Notes under the pieces: model-generated
Told to the model about the DNA's origin: nothing
Seen by the model: the letters and a program-made list of their open reading frames with translations, nothing else
Databases searched by the model: none
NCBI GenBank assembly: GCA_031365725.1
Contig: JANLYQ010000129.1
Span: 1 to 31,563 of the forward strand
Length of the DNA: 31,563 bases
Reading direction: 5' to 3'
DNA from: JANLYQ01 sp031365725
GTDB taxonomy: Bacteria; Actinomycetota; Actinomycetes; JACCUZ01
Made by a program: the position numbers and the translations under genes
In this document: positions 24,518 through 31,563 of the stretch, piece after piece
How the letters are laid out: each line of letters starts with the position of its first letter
Position numbering within the stretch: the first letter of the stretch is position 1

Positions 24518-25435
24518 CTACCACCTGGCGCTGATCGCGGCGCACACCTCCGCGGCGAGCTCGACGAATCGGGTCGCGGTGGGCGGCAGCTGCCGGTCGA
24601 CGTGCCACAGGATCCCGAGCTGGCGGGCGGGCACCGTGCTGGACAGCGTCAGCATCGCCACCTGGGGGTCGTCCTCGTCGACGGTCAGCCGCGGCATGAC
24701 CGCGTAGCCGAGGCCGGCGGCGACAAACCCCTGCACGGTCGGGTTGTCGTTGGAGCGGAAGACGAACGACGGGTCATAGCCCGTACGGCGGAGCCGGCGC
24801 AGCAGCTCCTCGTGCTCATAGGGGTCGCTGAAGCCGATGAGCGGCAGCCGGGCTGCCTGGCGAAGGCTGATCGACCCCGTCGCGGCCTCCGGGGCCTCGG
24901 CCGGAGCGATGACGACGTAGGGATCCTCGAGCACCCGTCGTACGGCGAAGGGGCCCTCGACCACCGGCAGCGGCACGAACGACAGCTCGAAGCGCCCTTC
25001 CTCTACCCCGGCGGTGAGCGCGGCGAAGGACTCCGACTCCTCAGCGGCCAGCTCGACTCCAGGGAACTCCTCACGGAACCGGCGCATCAGCAGCGGCAGG
25101 ACCTTGGTGCCGATGCTCTGCATGGTGGCGACATGCAACGTCCCGCGTTCACCGGCGAGCAGCATCGCGATGTCAGCCCGAGCGGCATGCAGCCGGGCCA
25201 CTACGGCCCGCGCGTGCACGACCAAGGCCTCCCCGACGGCGGTCAGCCGGACCCGACGCGGGCCGCCCGGGCGGATGAGCAGCGGGGCGCCGACCGAGCG
25301 CTCGAGGCTCGCCACCTGCTGGCTGATGGCCGACTGGGTGTAGCCGAGGCGCAAGGCGGCCGCGCTGAAGGTGCCCGTGTCCACGACCGCGAGCAACGCG
25401 ACCAGCTGCCGGGTGTCCCAGCCCGGGGGCACCAC
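24518..25435 (-). CDS. LysR-family transcriptional regulator
   Basis: This 305-residue protein has the N-terminal helix-turn-helix LVALLAVVDTGTFSAAALRLGYTQSAISQQVASLERS and the adjoining PLLIRPGGPRRVRLTAVGEAL. The periplasmic-binding-like effector domain covers about 90-300 (GTLHVATMQSIGTKVLP, FVAAGLGYAVMPRL). It starts at a GTG (25435). It is divergent from the small zinc-ribbon gene, and the gap has an ATC-N9-GAT palindrome of the LysR type. The target may be that gene and its own promoter; effector unknown. No operon partner is seen downstream, where the repeat array lies. Confidence 0.92.
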   Translation of the reverse strand: MVPPGWDTRQLVALLAVVDTGTFSAAALRLGYTQSAISQQVASLERSVGAPLLIRPGGPRRVRLTAVGEALVVHARAVVARLHAARADIAMLLAGERGTLHVATMQSIGTKVLPLLMRRFREEFPGVELAAEESESFAALTAGVEEGRFELSFVPLPVVEGPFAVRRVLEDPYVVIAPAEAPEAATGSISLRQAARLPLIGFSDPYEHEELLRRLRRTGYDPSFVFRSNDNPTVQGFVAAGLGYAVMPRLTVDEDDPQVAMLTLSSTVPARQLGILWHVDRQLPPTATRFVELAAEVCAAISARW

Positions 25436-25454
25436 GGCACCAGCCGCCGAGACA

Positions 25455-25492
25455 CTGTGACTGCCAGCACTGTGACTTTCAGCCCTGTGACT
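25455..25492. repeat. Three direct repeats CTGTGACT at 15-base spacing
   Basis: CTGTGACT begins at 25455, 25470 and 25485, each followed by a similar NNCAGNN, giving exact 15-base periodicity. They lie between the LysR start codon and the ATC-N9-GAT palindrome, in the lysR leader or promoter. They could be a binding site for another regulator. Confidence 0.8.
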
Positions 25493-25507
25493 ATCAGTAA
25501 AACTGAT
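25493..25507. promoter_or_regulatory. Probable LysR operator (ATC-N9-GAT)
   Basis: ATCAGTAAAACTGAT is a perfect 6-bp inverted repeat with a 3-base centre and fits both the T-N11-A and ATC-N9-GAT forms of LysR sites. Its centre lies about 50 bases before the likely start of the rightward transcript (TAATAC/TACTAT at 25535-25543), the usual place for a LysR recognition site. Confidence 0.65.
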
Positions 25508-25563
25508 GCTTTCACCCCCGGGTTGAGATTGTCCTAATACTATCCCGCACCGATGATGAACAC

Positions 25564-25785
25564 ATGTTTCTCACCGACTGCCAGGCGTGCGGCCTGCGCG
25601 AGCTGCGCGGCCCCCGCTCCATCGAGCTGCTCGTCCCCGCCGACCACAAGGGTGCCGGCGTCAACCTCGTCTACCGCTGCACCCGCTGCGCCACGGTGAA
25701 CGCCGTCAACACGGTCAAGGCGACCGGTCAGCGCACGGCGGGCACCTCAGCCATGTCAGCACCCGCAGTCGCCAACGCCGCGTAA
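25564..25785 (+). CDS. Small zinc-ribbon protein
   Basis: This 73-residue protein has CQACG at residues 6-10 and YRCTRC near 37-42, giving two CxxC pairs 30 residues apart that suit a zinc ribbon. Between them lies a beta-rich stretch (RSIELLVPADHKGAGVNLV). The tail is Ala/Thr/Ser rich. The function is unknown; it could bind nucleic acid or a protein. It is divergent from the LysR gene and probably its target. Its last 58 bases overlap the end of add on the other strand. Confidence 0.7.
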   Translation: MFLTDCQACGLRELRGPRSIELLVPADHKGAGVNLVYRCTRCATVNAVNTVKATGQRTAGTSAMSAPAVANAA

Positions 25786-26852
25786 CCCGGCTTGATCACG
25801 TCCTCGATCAGCGCCAGCCGCTGGTCGAAGGGGATGAACGCCGACTTCATCGCGTTGACCGTGAACCACCGGAAGTCCTCGAGGTCGTAGCCGAAGGCAT
25901 CGGCCAGCTGGGCGAACTCCTGCGTCATCGACGTGCCGCTCATCAACCTGTTGTCGGTGTTGATCGTCACCCGGAACCCGAGCCGGCGCAGCAGACCGAT
26001 CGGGTGCTCGGCGATCGAGGCCGCCGCCCCGGTCATGACATTGGACGTCGGGGCCATCTCCAGCGGGATCCTCGTGTCCCGGACGTACGACGCCAGCCGA
26101 CCCAGCTGCGCCGTCCCGTCATCGGCGACCGTGATGTCATCGATGATCCGCACCCCGTGGCCGAGCCGGTCCGCCCCGCACCACTGGATCGCCTGCCAGA
26201 TCGACGGCAGGCCGAAGGCCTCCCCGGCGTGGATCGTGAAGTGCGCGTTCTCGCGCTGGAGGTACTCGAACGCGTCCAGGTGCCGGGTGGGCGGATGACC
26301 GGCCTCGGCCCCGGCGATGTCGAAGCCGACGACGCCCTCGTCGCGGTAGCGCACCATCAGCTCGGCGATCTCCATCGACCGCGCGGCGTGCCGCATGGCT
26401 GTCAGCAGCGCACCGACCCGGATCGGCCGCCCGTCCGCCGCGGCCCGCCGTTCCCCCTCGCGGAAGCCCTCGTTGACTGCCTCGACCACCGCAGGCAGCT
26501 CGAGGTCGCCCTCCACGTGCAGCTCGGGGGCGTAACGCACCTCGGCATAGGCCACCCCGTCGGCAGCGAGGTCCTCGACGCACTCGGCCGCGACCTGCAC
26601 CAGGGCGTCCGCGGTCTGCATGACCCCTACCGTGTGGACGAAGGTCTCGAGGTAGCGCTCCAGCGAACCCGACCCGGCCGCGGCCACGAACCACTGTGAC
26701 AGGCCCTCGACGTCGCTGGTCGGCAGCCCGGCGTAGCCGTGCCGCTGGGCCAGCTCGATCACGGTCGAGGGGCGCACCCCGCCGTCCAGATGATCGTGCA
26801 GCAGGACCTTGGGCGCGCGAAGAAGGTGATCAGGAGACAAGGAGTTGGTCAC
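25728..26852 (-). CDS. add: Adenosine deaminase
   Basis: This 374-residue enzyme converts (deoxy)adenosine to (deoxy)inosine. Zinc and catalytic motifs are in place: KVLLHDHLDGGVRP near 15-28 (HxH), FTIHAGEAFG (His and Glu), RLGHGVRI (His) and VTINTDNRLMSG (Asp). It starts at GTG 26852 with TAGCGT six bases upstream, so it is probably leaderless. Inosine made here feeds purine-nucleoside phosphorylase (deoD). It corresponds to Rv3313c in the conserved add-deoA-cdd order, although here a small rightward gene separates it from deoA. Confidence 0.95.
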   Translation of the reverse strand: MTNSLSPDHLLRAPKVLLHDHLDGGVRPSTVIELAQRHGYAGLPTSDVEGLSQWFVAAAGSGSLERYLETFVHTVGVMQTADALVQVAAECVEDLAADGVAYAEVRYAPELHVEGDLELPAVVEAVNEGFREGERRAAADGRPIRVGALLTAMRHAARSMEIAELMVRYRDEGVVGFDIAGAEAGHPPTRHLDAFEYLQRENAHFTIHAGEAFGLPSIWQAIQWCGADRLGHGVRIIDDITVADDGTAQLGRLASYVRDTRIPLEMAPTSNVMTGAAASIAEHPIGLLRRLGFRVTINTDNRLMSGTSMTQEFAQLADAFGYDLEDFRWFTVNAMKSAFIPFDQRLALIEDVIKPGYAALATAGADMAEVPAVR

Positions 26853-26858
26853 ACGAGG

Positions 26859-26864
26859 ACGCTA
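26859..26864 (-). promoter_or_regulatory. -10 element of add, leaderless pattern
   Basis: On the minus strand TAGCGT ends six bases before the GTG at 26852. No ribosome binding site is seen. Confidence 0.5.
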
Positions 26865-26914
26865 CCGTCTGAAAGACTCTCAACTTCGAGCTCCAGAAGC
26901 ACGATGAAAGGGAC

Positions 26915-27343
26915 ATGACGGTGGGTGCACGCGAGGACGTCCGGATCATCCGGCCCGCGGCCATCCTGGACGAGCGCGCCGCTGCGCAGGTGTTGCAGCA
27001 GCTGCGCCGCCTGGATGTCGCTGCCGGTGGCGTGTGGAACGCCACCTCCTCGCTCTGGCAGCGCTACGACGCACCCTGGGACGGCATCGGCGGCACCCGG
27101 GGCGAGGCCAAGCTGCTCGGCTCGATCGCGGTCATGTACGACAGCCCGCACCGGCACGAGATCACCATCTACAAGGTCACCGTCAGCGAGCACGGCCTCG
27201 ACCAGGGCTGGACCGTCGAGGGACTGACCGACGACGCCCTGATCTGGGCCGGTCTCACCATCGCCACCTGCCCGCGCGCCGAGCTCGGCACCCCGCCGAT
27301 TGCAGACCCGTTCAAGGACCGTGACACCCGCCGCACCCTCTGA
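26915..27343 (+). CDS. Conserved-looking protein of unknown function
   Basis: This 142-residue protein starts at ATG 26915, with AAAGGGAC just before it. It has no membrane segment. The sequence is a mixed alpha/beta type: IIRPAAILDERAAAQVLQQL as an N-terminal helix, GTRGEAKLLGSIAVMYDSP in the middle, then HEITIYKVTVSEHG and VEGLTDDALIWAGL. I recognise no named domain. It lies between add and the end of deoA, with only 16 bases to the deoA stop, and points opposite to both. Position suggests a stable actinobacterial neighbour of nucleoside genes, but a role cannot be assigned. Confidence 0.75.
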   Translation: MTVGAREDVRIIRPAAILDERAAAQVLQQLRRLDVAAGGVWNATSSLWQRYDAPWDGIGGTRGEAKLLGSIAVMYDSPHRHEITIYKVTVSEHGLDQGWTVEGLTDDALIWAGLTIATCPRAELGTPPIADPFKDRDTRRTL

Positions 27344-27359
27344 CGTCGGATCGGCCCGG

Positions 27360-28664
27360 TCACCCCACCCGGCCCAGCACCAGCGGTGGCACGTCGGGCA
27401 CGGACCACCCTGACCCGGCCGGCGCGATGGTCACCGCCGTCTCCAGCAGCTCGACCGCCCGGGCGAACCGCTCCGGCTCGTCGGTGTGCATCGTGAACAG
27501 CGGCTCCCCGCCGCGCACCTCGGCACCAGGCTTGGCGTGCATCTCGATGCCCGCGCCGGCCTGCACCGGGTCCTCCTTACGGGCCCGCCCGGCACCGAGG
27601 CGCCACGCCGCCACCCCGACCGCGTAGGCATCCATCGAGACCAGCACGCCGTCGGCCGGGGCCAGCACGGTCTGGTTCTCCCGGGCGGTCGGCAGCGCGG
27701 CGTCCGGGTCGCCACCTTGCGCGCGAAGCATGGCCTTCCACGTGTCCATCGCCGACCCGTCCGAAAGCCGGTCGGCGGGGTCGACACCGTCCAGACCGGC
27801 GGCCGCGAGCATCTCGCGGGCCAGGGTCAGCGTCAGCTCGACGACGTCGGCAGGGCCACCGCCGGCGAGCACCTCGACCGACTCACGCACCTCGAGCGCG
27901 TTGCCGGCCGTGAGCCCCAGCGGGGTCGACATGTCCGTCAGCAGGGCGACCGTGCGTACGTCGTGGTCCGCGCCCAGCGCCACCATCGTCTCGGCAAGCT
28001 CACGGGCCCGCGCGAGGTCCTTCATGAAGGCGCCGGACCCGACCTTGACGTCCAGCACCAGGGCACCGGTGCCTTCAGCGATCTTCTTGCTCATGATCGA
28101 GCTGGCGATCAGCGGGATCGCCTCGACCGTGCCGGTCACGTCGCGCAGGGCGTAGAGCTTCTTGTCGGCCGGCGCCAGGTCATCGCCGGCAGCGCAGATG
28201 ACGGCACCGACCGACCCGAGCTGAGCCAGCATCTCGTCCCGGGAGAGTGACGCGCGCCAGCCCGGCACCGCCTCGAGCTTGTCAAGGGTGCCGCCGGTGT
28301 GACCCAGCCCGCGCCCGGACAGCTGCGGCACTGCCGCACCGCAGGCCGCGACCAGAGGGGCGAGCGGCAGCGTGATCTTGTCGCCCACGCCGCCGGTGGA
28401 GTGCTTGTCGGTGGTAGGCCGGCCCCGCAACGCTTCGGCGGGGAACGACATGCGCACCCCGGAGGCGATCATCGCGTCGGTCCACCGGGAGATCTCGCGA
28501 CGGTCCATGCCGTTGAGCAGCACGGCCATCGCGAGGGCCGACATCTGCTCGTCGGCCACCTCGCCGGCGGTGTAGGCCGCGATCACCCAGTCGATCTGGC
28601 CGTCGGAGAGCGCACCGCCGTCGCGTTTGGTGGTGATGACCTCGACGGCGTCGAAGCTGCTCAC
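27360..28664 (-). CDS. deoA: Thymidine phosphorylase
   Basis: This 434-residue pyrimidine-nucleoside phosphorylase cleaves thymidine and deoxyuridine to base and deoxyribose-1-phosphate. Helical domain: VITTKRDGGALSDGQIDWVI at the start. Phosphate and substrate motifs: TTDKHSTGGVGDK near 84-96, SGRGLGHTGGTLDKLE (family signature), ASSIMSKKIAEG and LDVKVGSGAFM. The C-terminal PYNP domain has AKPGAEVRGGEPLFTMH. GTG 28664 overlaps the cdd stop (GTGA). It is the last gene of the leftward ABC-cdd-deoA operon. Confidence 0.95.
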   Translation of the reverse strand: MSSFDAVEVITTKRDGGALSDGQIDWVIAAYTAGEVADEQMSALAMAVLLNGMDRREISRWTDAMIASGVRMSFPAEALRGRPTTDKHSTGGVGDKITLPLAPLVAACGAAVPQLSGRGLGHTGGTLDKLEAVPGWRASLSRDEMLAQLGSVGAVICAAGDDLAPADKKLYALRDVTGTVEAIPLIASSIMSKKIAEGTGALVLDVKVGSGAFMKDLARARELAETMVALGADHDVRTVALLTDMSTPLGLTAGNALEVRESVEVLAGGGPADVVELTLTLAREMLAAAGLDGVDPADRLSDGSAMDTWKAMLRAQGGDPDAALPTARENQTVLAPADGVLVSMDAYAVGVAAWRLGAGRARKEDPVQAGAGIEMHAKPGAEVRGGEPLFTMHTDEPERFARAVELLETAVTIAPAGSGWSVPDVPPLVLGRVG

Positions 28665-29098
28665 GCGCGGGTCTCCAGGTCCTCGGGGCCGAACGCGTCG
28701 GGCAGGATCTCGTGCATCGGCCGGATGCCGCTGACGGTCTCGACCAGCAGGTCAGGGCCGCCGTGCTCGTAGAGCAGCTGCCGACAGCGGCCGCAGGCCA
28801 TCAGCGTGTTGCCGTGGCCGTCGACGCACACGACGGCCACGAGTCGACCGCCGCCACTCGCGTGCAGCGCCGACACCATGCCGCACTCGGCGCAGAGGCC
28901 CACGCCATAGGACGCGTTCTCGACGTTGCAGCCGACGACCACGCGACCGTCGTCGACCAGTCCGGCGACGCCCACCTTGAACTTGCTGTACGGCGCATAG
29001 GCTCGGTCCATCACCGCCGTCGCCTCGGCGCGCAACATCGCCCAGGTGTCCTCGGAGACGTCACCCGCACCGGACACCGGCGCAGCCACCTCAGCCAC
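28661..29098 (-). CDS. cdd: Cytidine deaminase
   Basis: This 145-residue tetrameric-type enzyme converts cytidine and deoxycytidine to uridine forms. Zinc site: CAECG (Cys and catalytic Glu) near 68-72 and CGRCRQL near 102-108. The substrate motif GCNVENASYG lies near 56-65, and the N-terminal AYAPYSKFKVGV is typical. It starts at GTG 29098 and overlaps the end of the upstream permease gene by eight bases; its stop overlaps deoA. Deoxyuridine made here is the substrate for deoA. Confidence 0.95.
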   Translation of the reverse strand: MAEVAAPVSGAGDVSEDTWAMLRAEATAVMDRAYAPYSKFKVGVAGLVDDGRVVVGCNVENASYGVGLCAECGMVSALHASGGGRLVAVVCVDGHGNTLMACGRCRQLLYEHGGPDLLVETVSGIRPMHEILPDAFGPEDLETRA

Positions 29099-30371
29099 CC
29101 TGACCGCGCCGGTACGGAAGTCCGTCGGCGGCCGGCATCCGCAGCCGCTGCGAGGCGAGGGCCAGCACCAGCAGAGTGGCGACGTACGGCGTCATGGTGG
29201 TGAAGTCCTCGGGCACGACGTCGGTGCGCAGGTAGAACGCCAACGCGGCAGCACCGACCGCAGCGGCGATCGTCCCGGCCACCAGCCGCGAGCGCAGCGC
29301 GAGCAGCACCGCCCCGACGAGCAGCAGGAGGCCGACGAGCAGCAGCAAGGCATGCACCGACTCTCCACCACGGCGCAGCTGCAGCGCGTCGGTGTATCCG
29401 AACAGGCCTGCCCCGGCGACCAACCCACCGGGGCGCCAGTTGCCGAAGATCATGGCCGCCAGCCCGATGTAGCCACGGCCGGCCACCTGCCCCTCGCGGT
29501 AGCCGTTGCCGGCGACGATCGCAAGGAATGCGCCACCGACACCGGCGAAGGCGCCGGAGGCGATGACCGCGGCGTACTTCATCAGGTAGACGTTGACACC
29601 CAGCGACTCAGCCGCAACAGGGTTCTCGCCGCACGAGCGCAACCGCAGGCCGAAGGCGGTGCGCCACAGCACCACGTAGGAACCGACGACAAGCAGCACC
29701 GCGAGCACGGTGAGCAGCGACACCCCGGTCAGCAGTCCGCGCAGCACTCCGGCCAGGTCGGAGACGAGTAGCCAGTGGTGCTTCTCGAGGCTGCGCAACG
29801 GCTCACCGAGCCCGGGGACGCCGACGGTGACGATGTCGGGCAGGGGCGGCGACTGCGACTGGCCGGCCCCCTTGACCCCGTCGAACGCGATCACGGAGAG
29901 GAACTGGGTGGCACCGAGACCGAGGATGTTGACAGCCACACCGGAGACGATGTGGTCGACGCCGAAGGACACCGTCGCTATCGCATGCAGCAGACCGCCT
30001 ACCGCGCCCATCAGGGTGCCGACCAGCACGCCGGTCCACGGCCCCCACTGGTAGCCGGCCCACCCCGCGCCCCAAGTGCCAAGGATCATCATGCCCTCGA
30101 GCCCGATGTTGGCGACGCCGGAGCGCTCGGACCACAGACCACCGAGACCGGCCAACCCGATCGGCACAGCGAGCGCGAGGGCCGCACTCACGGTGCCGCC
30201 GCTGGTGAGGTCGTCGGCGCCGGTGGCGACCCGCACGATGCTCAGCAGCAGCAGGCCCACGGCCACCGACAACAACACCAGAGGCCGCCCGCTCACCGGG
30301 AGGCGGCGACGCCGATCGCGGGGAGCGCCGGCAGCACCCGGCGCACCGTCGACCCGGCTTGTGGTGCTCAC
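29091..30371 (-). CDS. ABC transporter permease, nucleoside type (second permease)
   Basis: This 426-residue integral membrane protein belongs to the branched-chain/BmpD-RnsD permease family. After a basic cytoplasmic N-terminus there are about nine to eleven hydrophobic segments. The family core is LAVPIGLAGLGGLWSERSGVANIGLEGMM near 70-98, with VDHIVSGVAVNILGLG and the EAA-like loop FGLRLRSCGENPVAAESLGV. The GTG at 30371 overlaps the stop of the first permease (GTGA); the frame is open upstream only as antisense to that gene. The cdd and deoA neighbours support nucleoside import. Confidence 0.92.
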   Translation of the reverse strand: MSTTSRVDGAPGAAGAPRDRRRRLPVSGRPLVLLSVAVGLLLLSIVRVATGADDLTSGGTVSAALALAVPIGLAGLGGLWSERSGVANIGLEGMMILGTWGAGWAGYQWGPWTGVLVGTLMGAVGGLLHAIATVSFGVDHIVSGVAVNILGLGATQFLSVIAFDGVKGAGQSQSPPLPDIVTVGVPGLGEPLRSLEKHHWLLVSDLAGVLRGLLTGVSLLTVLAVLLVVGSYVVLWRTAFGLRLRSCGENPVAAESLGVNVYLMKYAAVIASGAFAGVGGAFLAIVAGNGYREGQVAGRGYIGLAAMIFGNWRPGGLVAGAGLFGYTDALQLRRGGESVHALLLLVGLLLLVGAVLLALRSRLVAGTIAAAVGAAALAFYLRTDVVPEDFTTMTPYVATLLVLALASQRLRMPAADGLPYRRGQGG

Positions 30372-31456
30372 GCCGTCGCCCCGTCCAGCTGCCGGCTCAC
30401 CCGGCGTTGCTCGGCGGCTACGCCATAGCGGCGTACCAGCTCGTAGATGACCACCACGGACAGCACGATCGTGCCCTGGATGATGAGCACGATCTCTTTC
30501 GCGATGCCATTGAAGTCGAGAATCAGCGAGGACGAGTCGAGGAACGAGAACAGCAGGGCCGCCAACGCCATGCCCACCGCGTTGTTGCGCCCGAGCAGGG
30601 CGATCGCGATGCCGGTGAAGCCCAGCCCGGCTGGGAAGTCGAGGCTGTAGCTGCGGGTGCTCCCGCCGAGCAGCTGAGGCATGCCGACCAGCCCGGCGAT
30701 CGCCCCGGAGATCAACAGCGACGTCACGATCATGCGGCGTACGTCGACACCGCTGGCGATCGCCGCGGTGCGGGATCGTCCGGTGGCGCGCAGGTCGAAA
30801 CCGAAGCGGGTGCGACTGAGCACGACGGCGTAGGCCGCCCCCGCCACGGCAGCGATGATGATGAAGCCGAAGACTTTCACGCTGGTGCCGGGGATCAGAC
30901 CGAGACCAGGAAATGCACCCGACTCCGCGATCGACTTGGTGGCGACGTTGTTGCTGCCAGGGGTGTCGACCTTGAAGCGGCGCAGCAGGTAGGCGACGAG
31001 GGTGGTGGCGATCGCGTTGAGCATGATGGTCGAGATGACCTCGCTGACCCCGCGGCTCGTCTTCAACAGCGCGGCTATGCCGGCCCACATCGCCCCCACA
31101 GCCATCGCGACCAGCAGGATCACCAGGATGTGCAACGGCTTGGGCAGCGTGAACGAGCTGCCGACAACCGCGGCGGCGAAGGCAGCGAGTCGGTACTGAC
31201 CGTCCACGCCGATGTTGAACAGATTCATCCGGAAACCGACGGCGACGGCGAGAGCCGACAGGTAGTAGATGGTGCCCTGGTTGAGGATCTGCGCCTCGAC
31301 GGCAGGTTTTCGAGCGTAGTCGAACACGGCAGTGGCCGTGCTCAGCACCGGGTCACCGGTGGAGGTCAGCACCAGCGCCGTGACGAGCAGGGCGAAGACG
31401 ATGGCGATGGTCGGGGCTGCCACAGCCAACAAGACTCGGCGTGGGTCGATGCGCAT
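30368..31456 (-). CDS. ABC transporter permease, nucleoside type (first permease)
   Basis: This 362-residue membrane protein is BmpC/RnsC-like. Its first segment (VLLAVAAPTIAIVFALLVTALVL) begins near residue 8. The core AVAVGFRMNLFNIGVDGQYRLAA near 70-92 is a family hallmark, followed by SRGVSEVISTIMLNAIA, GFDLRATGRSRTAAIASGV (the loop that contacts the ATPase) and GFTGIAIALLGRNNAVGM. ATG 31456 shares one base with the stop of the ATPase gene (TGATG). It would pair with the second permease as a heterodimeric channel. Confidence 0.93.
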   Translation of the reverse strand: MRIDPRRVLLAVAAPTIAIVFALLVTALVLTSTGDPVLSTATAVFDYARKPAVEAQILNQGTIYYLSALAVAVGFRMNLFNIGVDGQYRLAAFAAAVVGSSFTLPKPLHILVILLVAMAVGAMWAGIAALLKTSRGVSEVISTIMLNAIATTLVAYLLRRFKVDTPGSNNVATKSIAESGAFPGLGLIPGTSVKVFGFIIIAAVAGAAYAVVLSRTRFGFDLRATGRSRTAAIASGVDVRRMIVTSLLISGAIAGLVGMPQLLGGSTRSYSLDFPAGLGFTGIAIALLGRNNAVGMALAALLFSFLDSSSLILDFNGIAKEIVLIIQGTIVLSVVVIYELVRRYGVAAEQRRVSRQLDGATA

Positions 31457-31563
31457 CAGGCCACCTCTCCCGCACCGGTCATCGCGGAGCCGAGGTCCTT
31501 GGGGGTGACGTGCGCGGGGTCGACCTGCGCCACGAACCGACCGCGCAGCACCACGGTGATCGC
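31456..31563 (-). CDS. ABC transporter ATP-binding protein, C-terminal end
   Basis: Only the last 35 codons lie in the window. They read as VVLRGRFVAQVDPAHVTPKD and then LGSAMTGAGEVA before the stop, which fits the C-terminus of the duplicated-ATPase (RbsA/BmpB/RnsB-like) component of sugar and nucleoside importers. The rest, with the Walker motifs, lies beyond the edge. A substrate-binding lipoprotein gene is expected further upstream. Confidence 0.8.
   Translation of the reverse strand, partial: AITVVLRGRFVAQVDPAHVTPKDLGSAMTGAGEVA

Noticed and set aside
30372..31088. A 665-codon frame suggesting a permease fused to an extra N-terminal domain
   Set aside because: The upstream part is another frame of the first permease; the true start is GTG 30371 with the usual GTGA overlap.

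Overview
The window is a high-GC actinobacterial chromosome segment, dense in genes, with many GTG starts and 1-8 base stop/start overlaps (ATGA, GTGA, TGATG). The purine, pyrimidine and quinone-reductase genes follow the order I recall for Mycobacterium tuberculosis Rv3303c to Rv3315c (lpdA, Rv3304-like, deoD, pmmB, add, deoA, cdd). Methionine and deoxyribose genes are interleaved. The layout suggests a free-living aerobic actinobacterium, perhaps Nocardioidaceae or Intrasporangiaceae. That placement is inference.

Left part (1-10761). At the edge lies the N-terminal part of a DUF222/13E12-type HNH endonuclease gene, with a perfect SOS (LexA) box over its start codon. Next comes what looks like a corrinoid-dependent methyltransferase island. 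A non-pyrrolysine MttB-family methyltransferase is transcribed leftward. Diverging from it is a rightward operon: an IclR regulator, a corrinoid protein, a methyl-tetrahydrofolate:corrinoid methyltransferase, a [2Fe-2S]/ASKHA reductive activator and a DUF1638 protein. A leftward pair, a GMC (choline-dehydrogenase-like) oxidoreductase and a methylenetetrahydrofolate reductase, converges on it. Together they could take a methyl group from a quaternary amine to a corrinoid and then to tetrahydrofolate, and oxidise it. Such systems are best known from anaerobes. A short histidine-phosphatase remnant and a hairpin lie between the two operons.

Middle part (10911-20598). This holds a membrane-anchored glycine-rich protein, an LpdA-type flavoprotein, a gamma-glutamylcyclotransferase-like protein, a small unknown protein, metY-metX (homocysteine synthesis by O-acetylation and direct sulfhydrylation), deoD-pmmB, a VOC/glyoxalase-fold protein and a pentapeptide-DinB fusion.

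Right part (20677-31563). Here are deoC with a full-length aldehyde dehydrogenase and a shortened pseudo-enzyme paralog, a terminator-like hairpin, and an array of five 30-bp direct repeats framed by a 12-bp inverted repeat. Then come a LysR regulator divergent from a small zinc-ribbon protein, add, a small conserved-looking unknown, and the leftward operon ABC ATPase (end only), two BmpC/RnsC-type permeases, cdd, deoA. With deoD, pmmB and deoC this makes a nearly complete nucleoside uptake and breakdown route: import, deamination, phosphorolysis, pentose-phosphate isomerisation, aldolase cleavage and oxidation of acetaldehyde. Several monocistronic or first genes have a -10-like hexamer 6-8 bases before the start codon, as expected of leaderless mRNAs.
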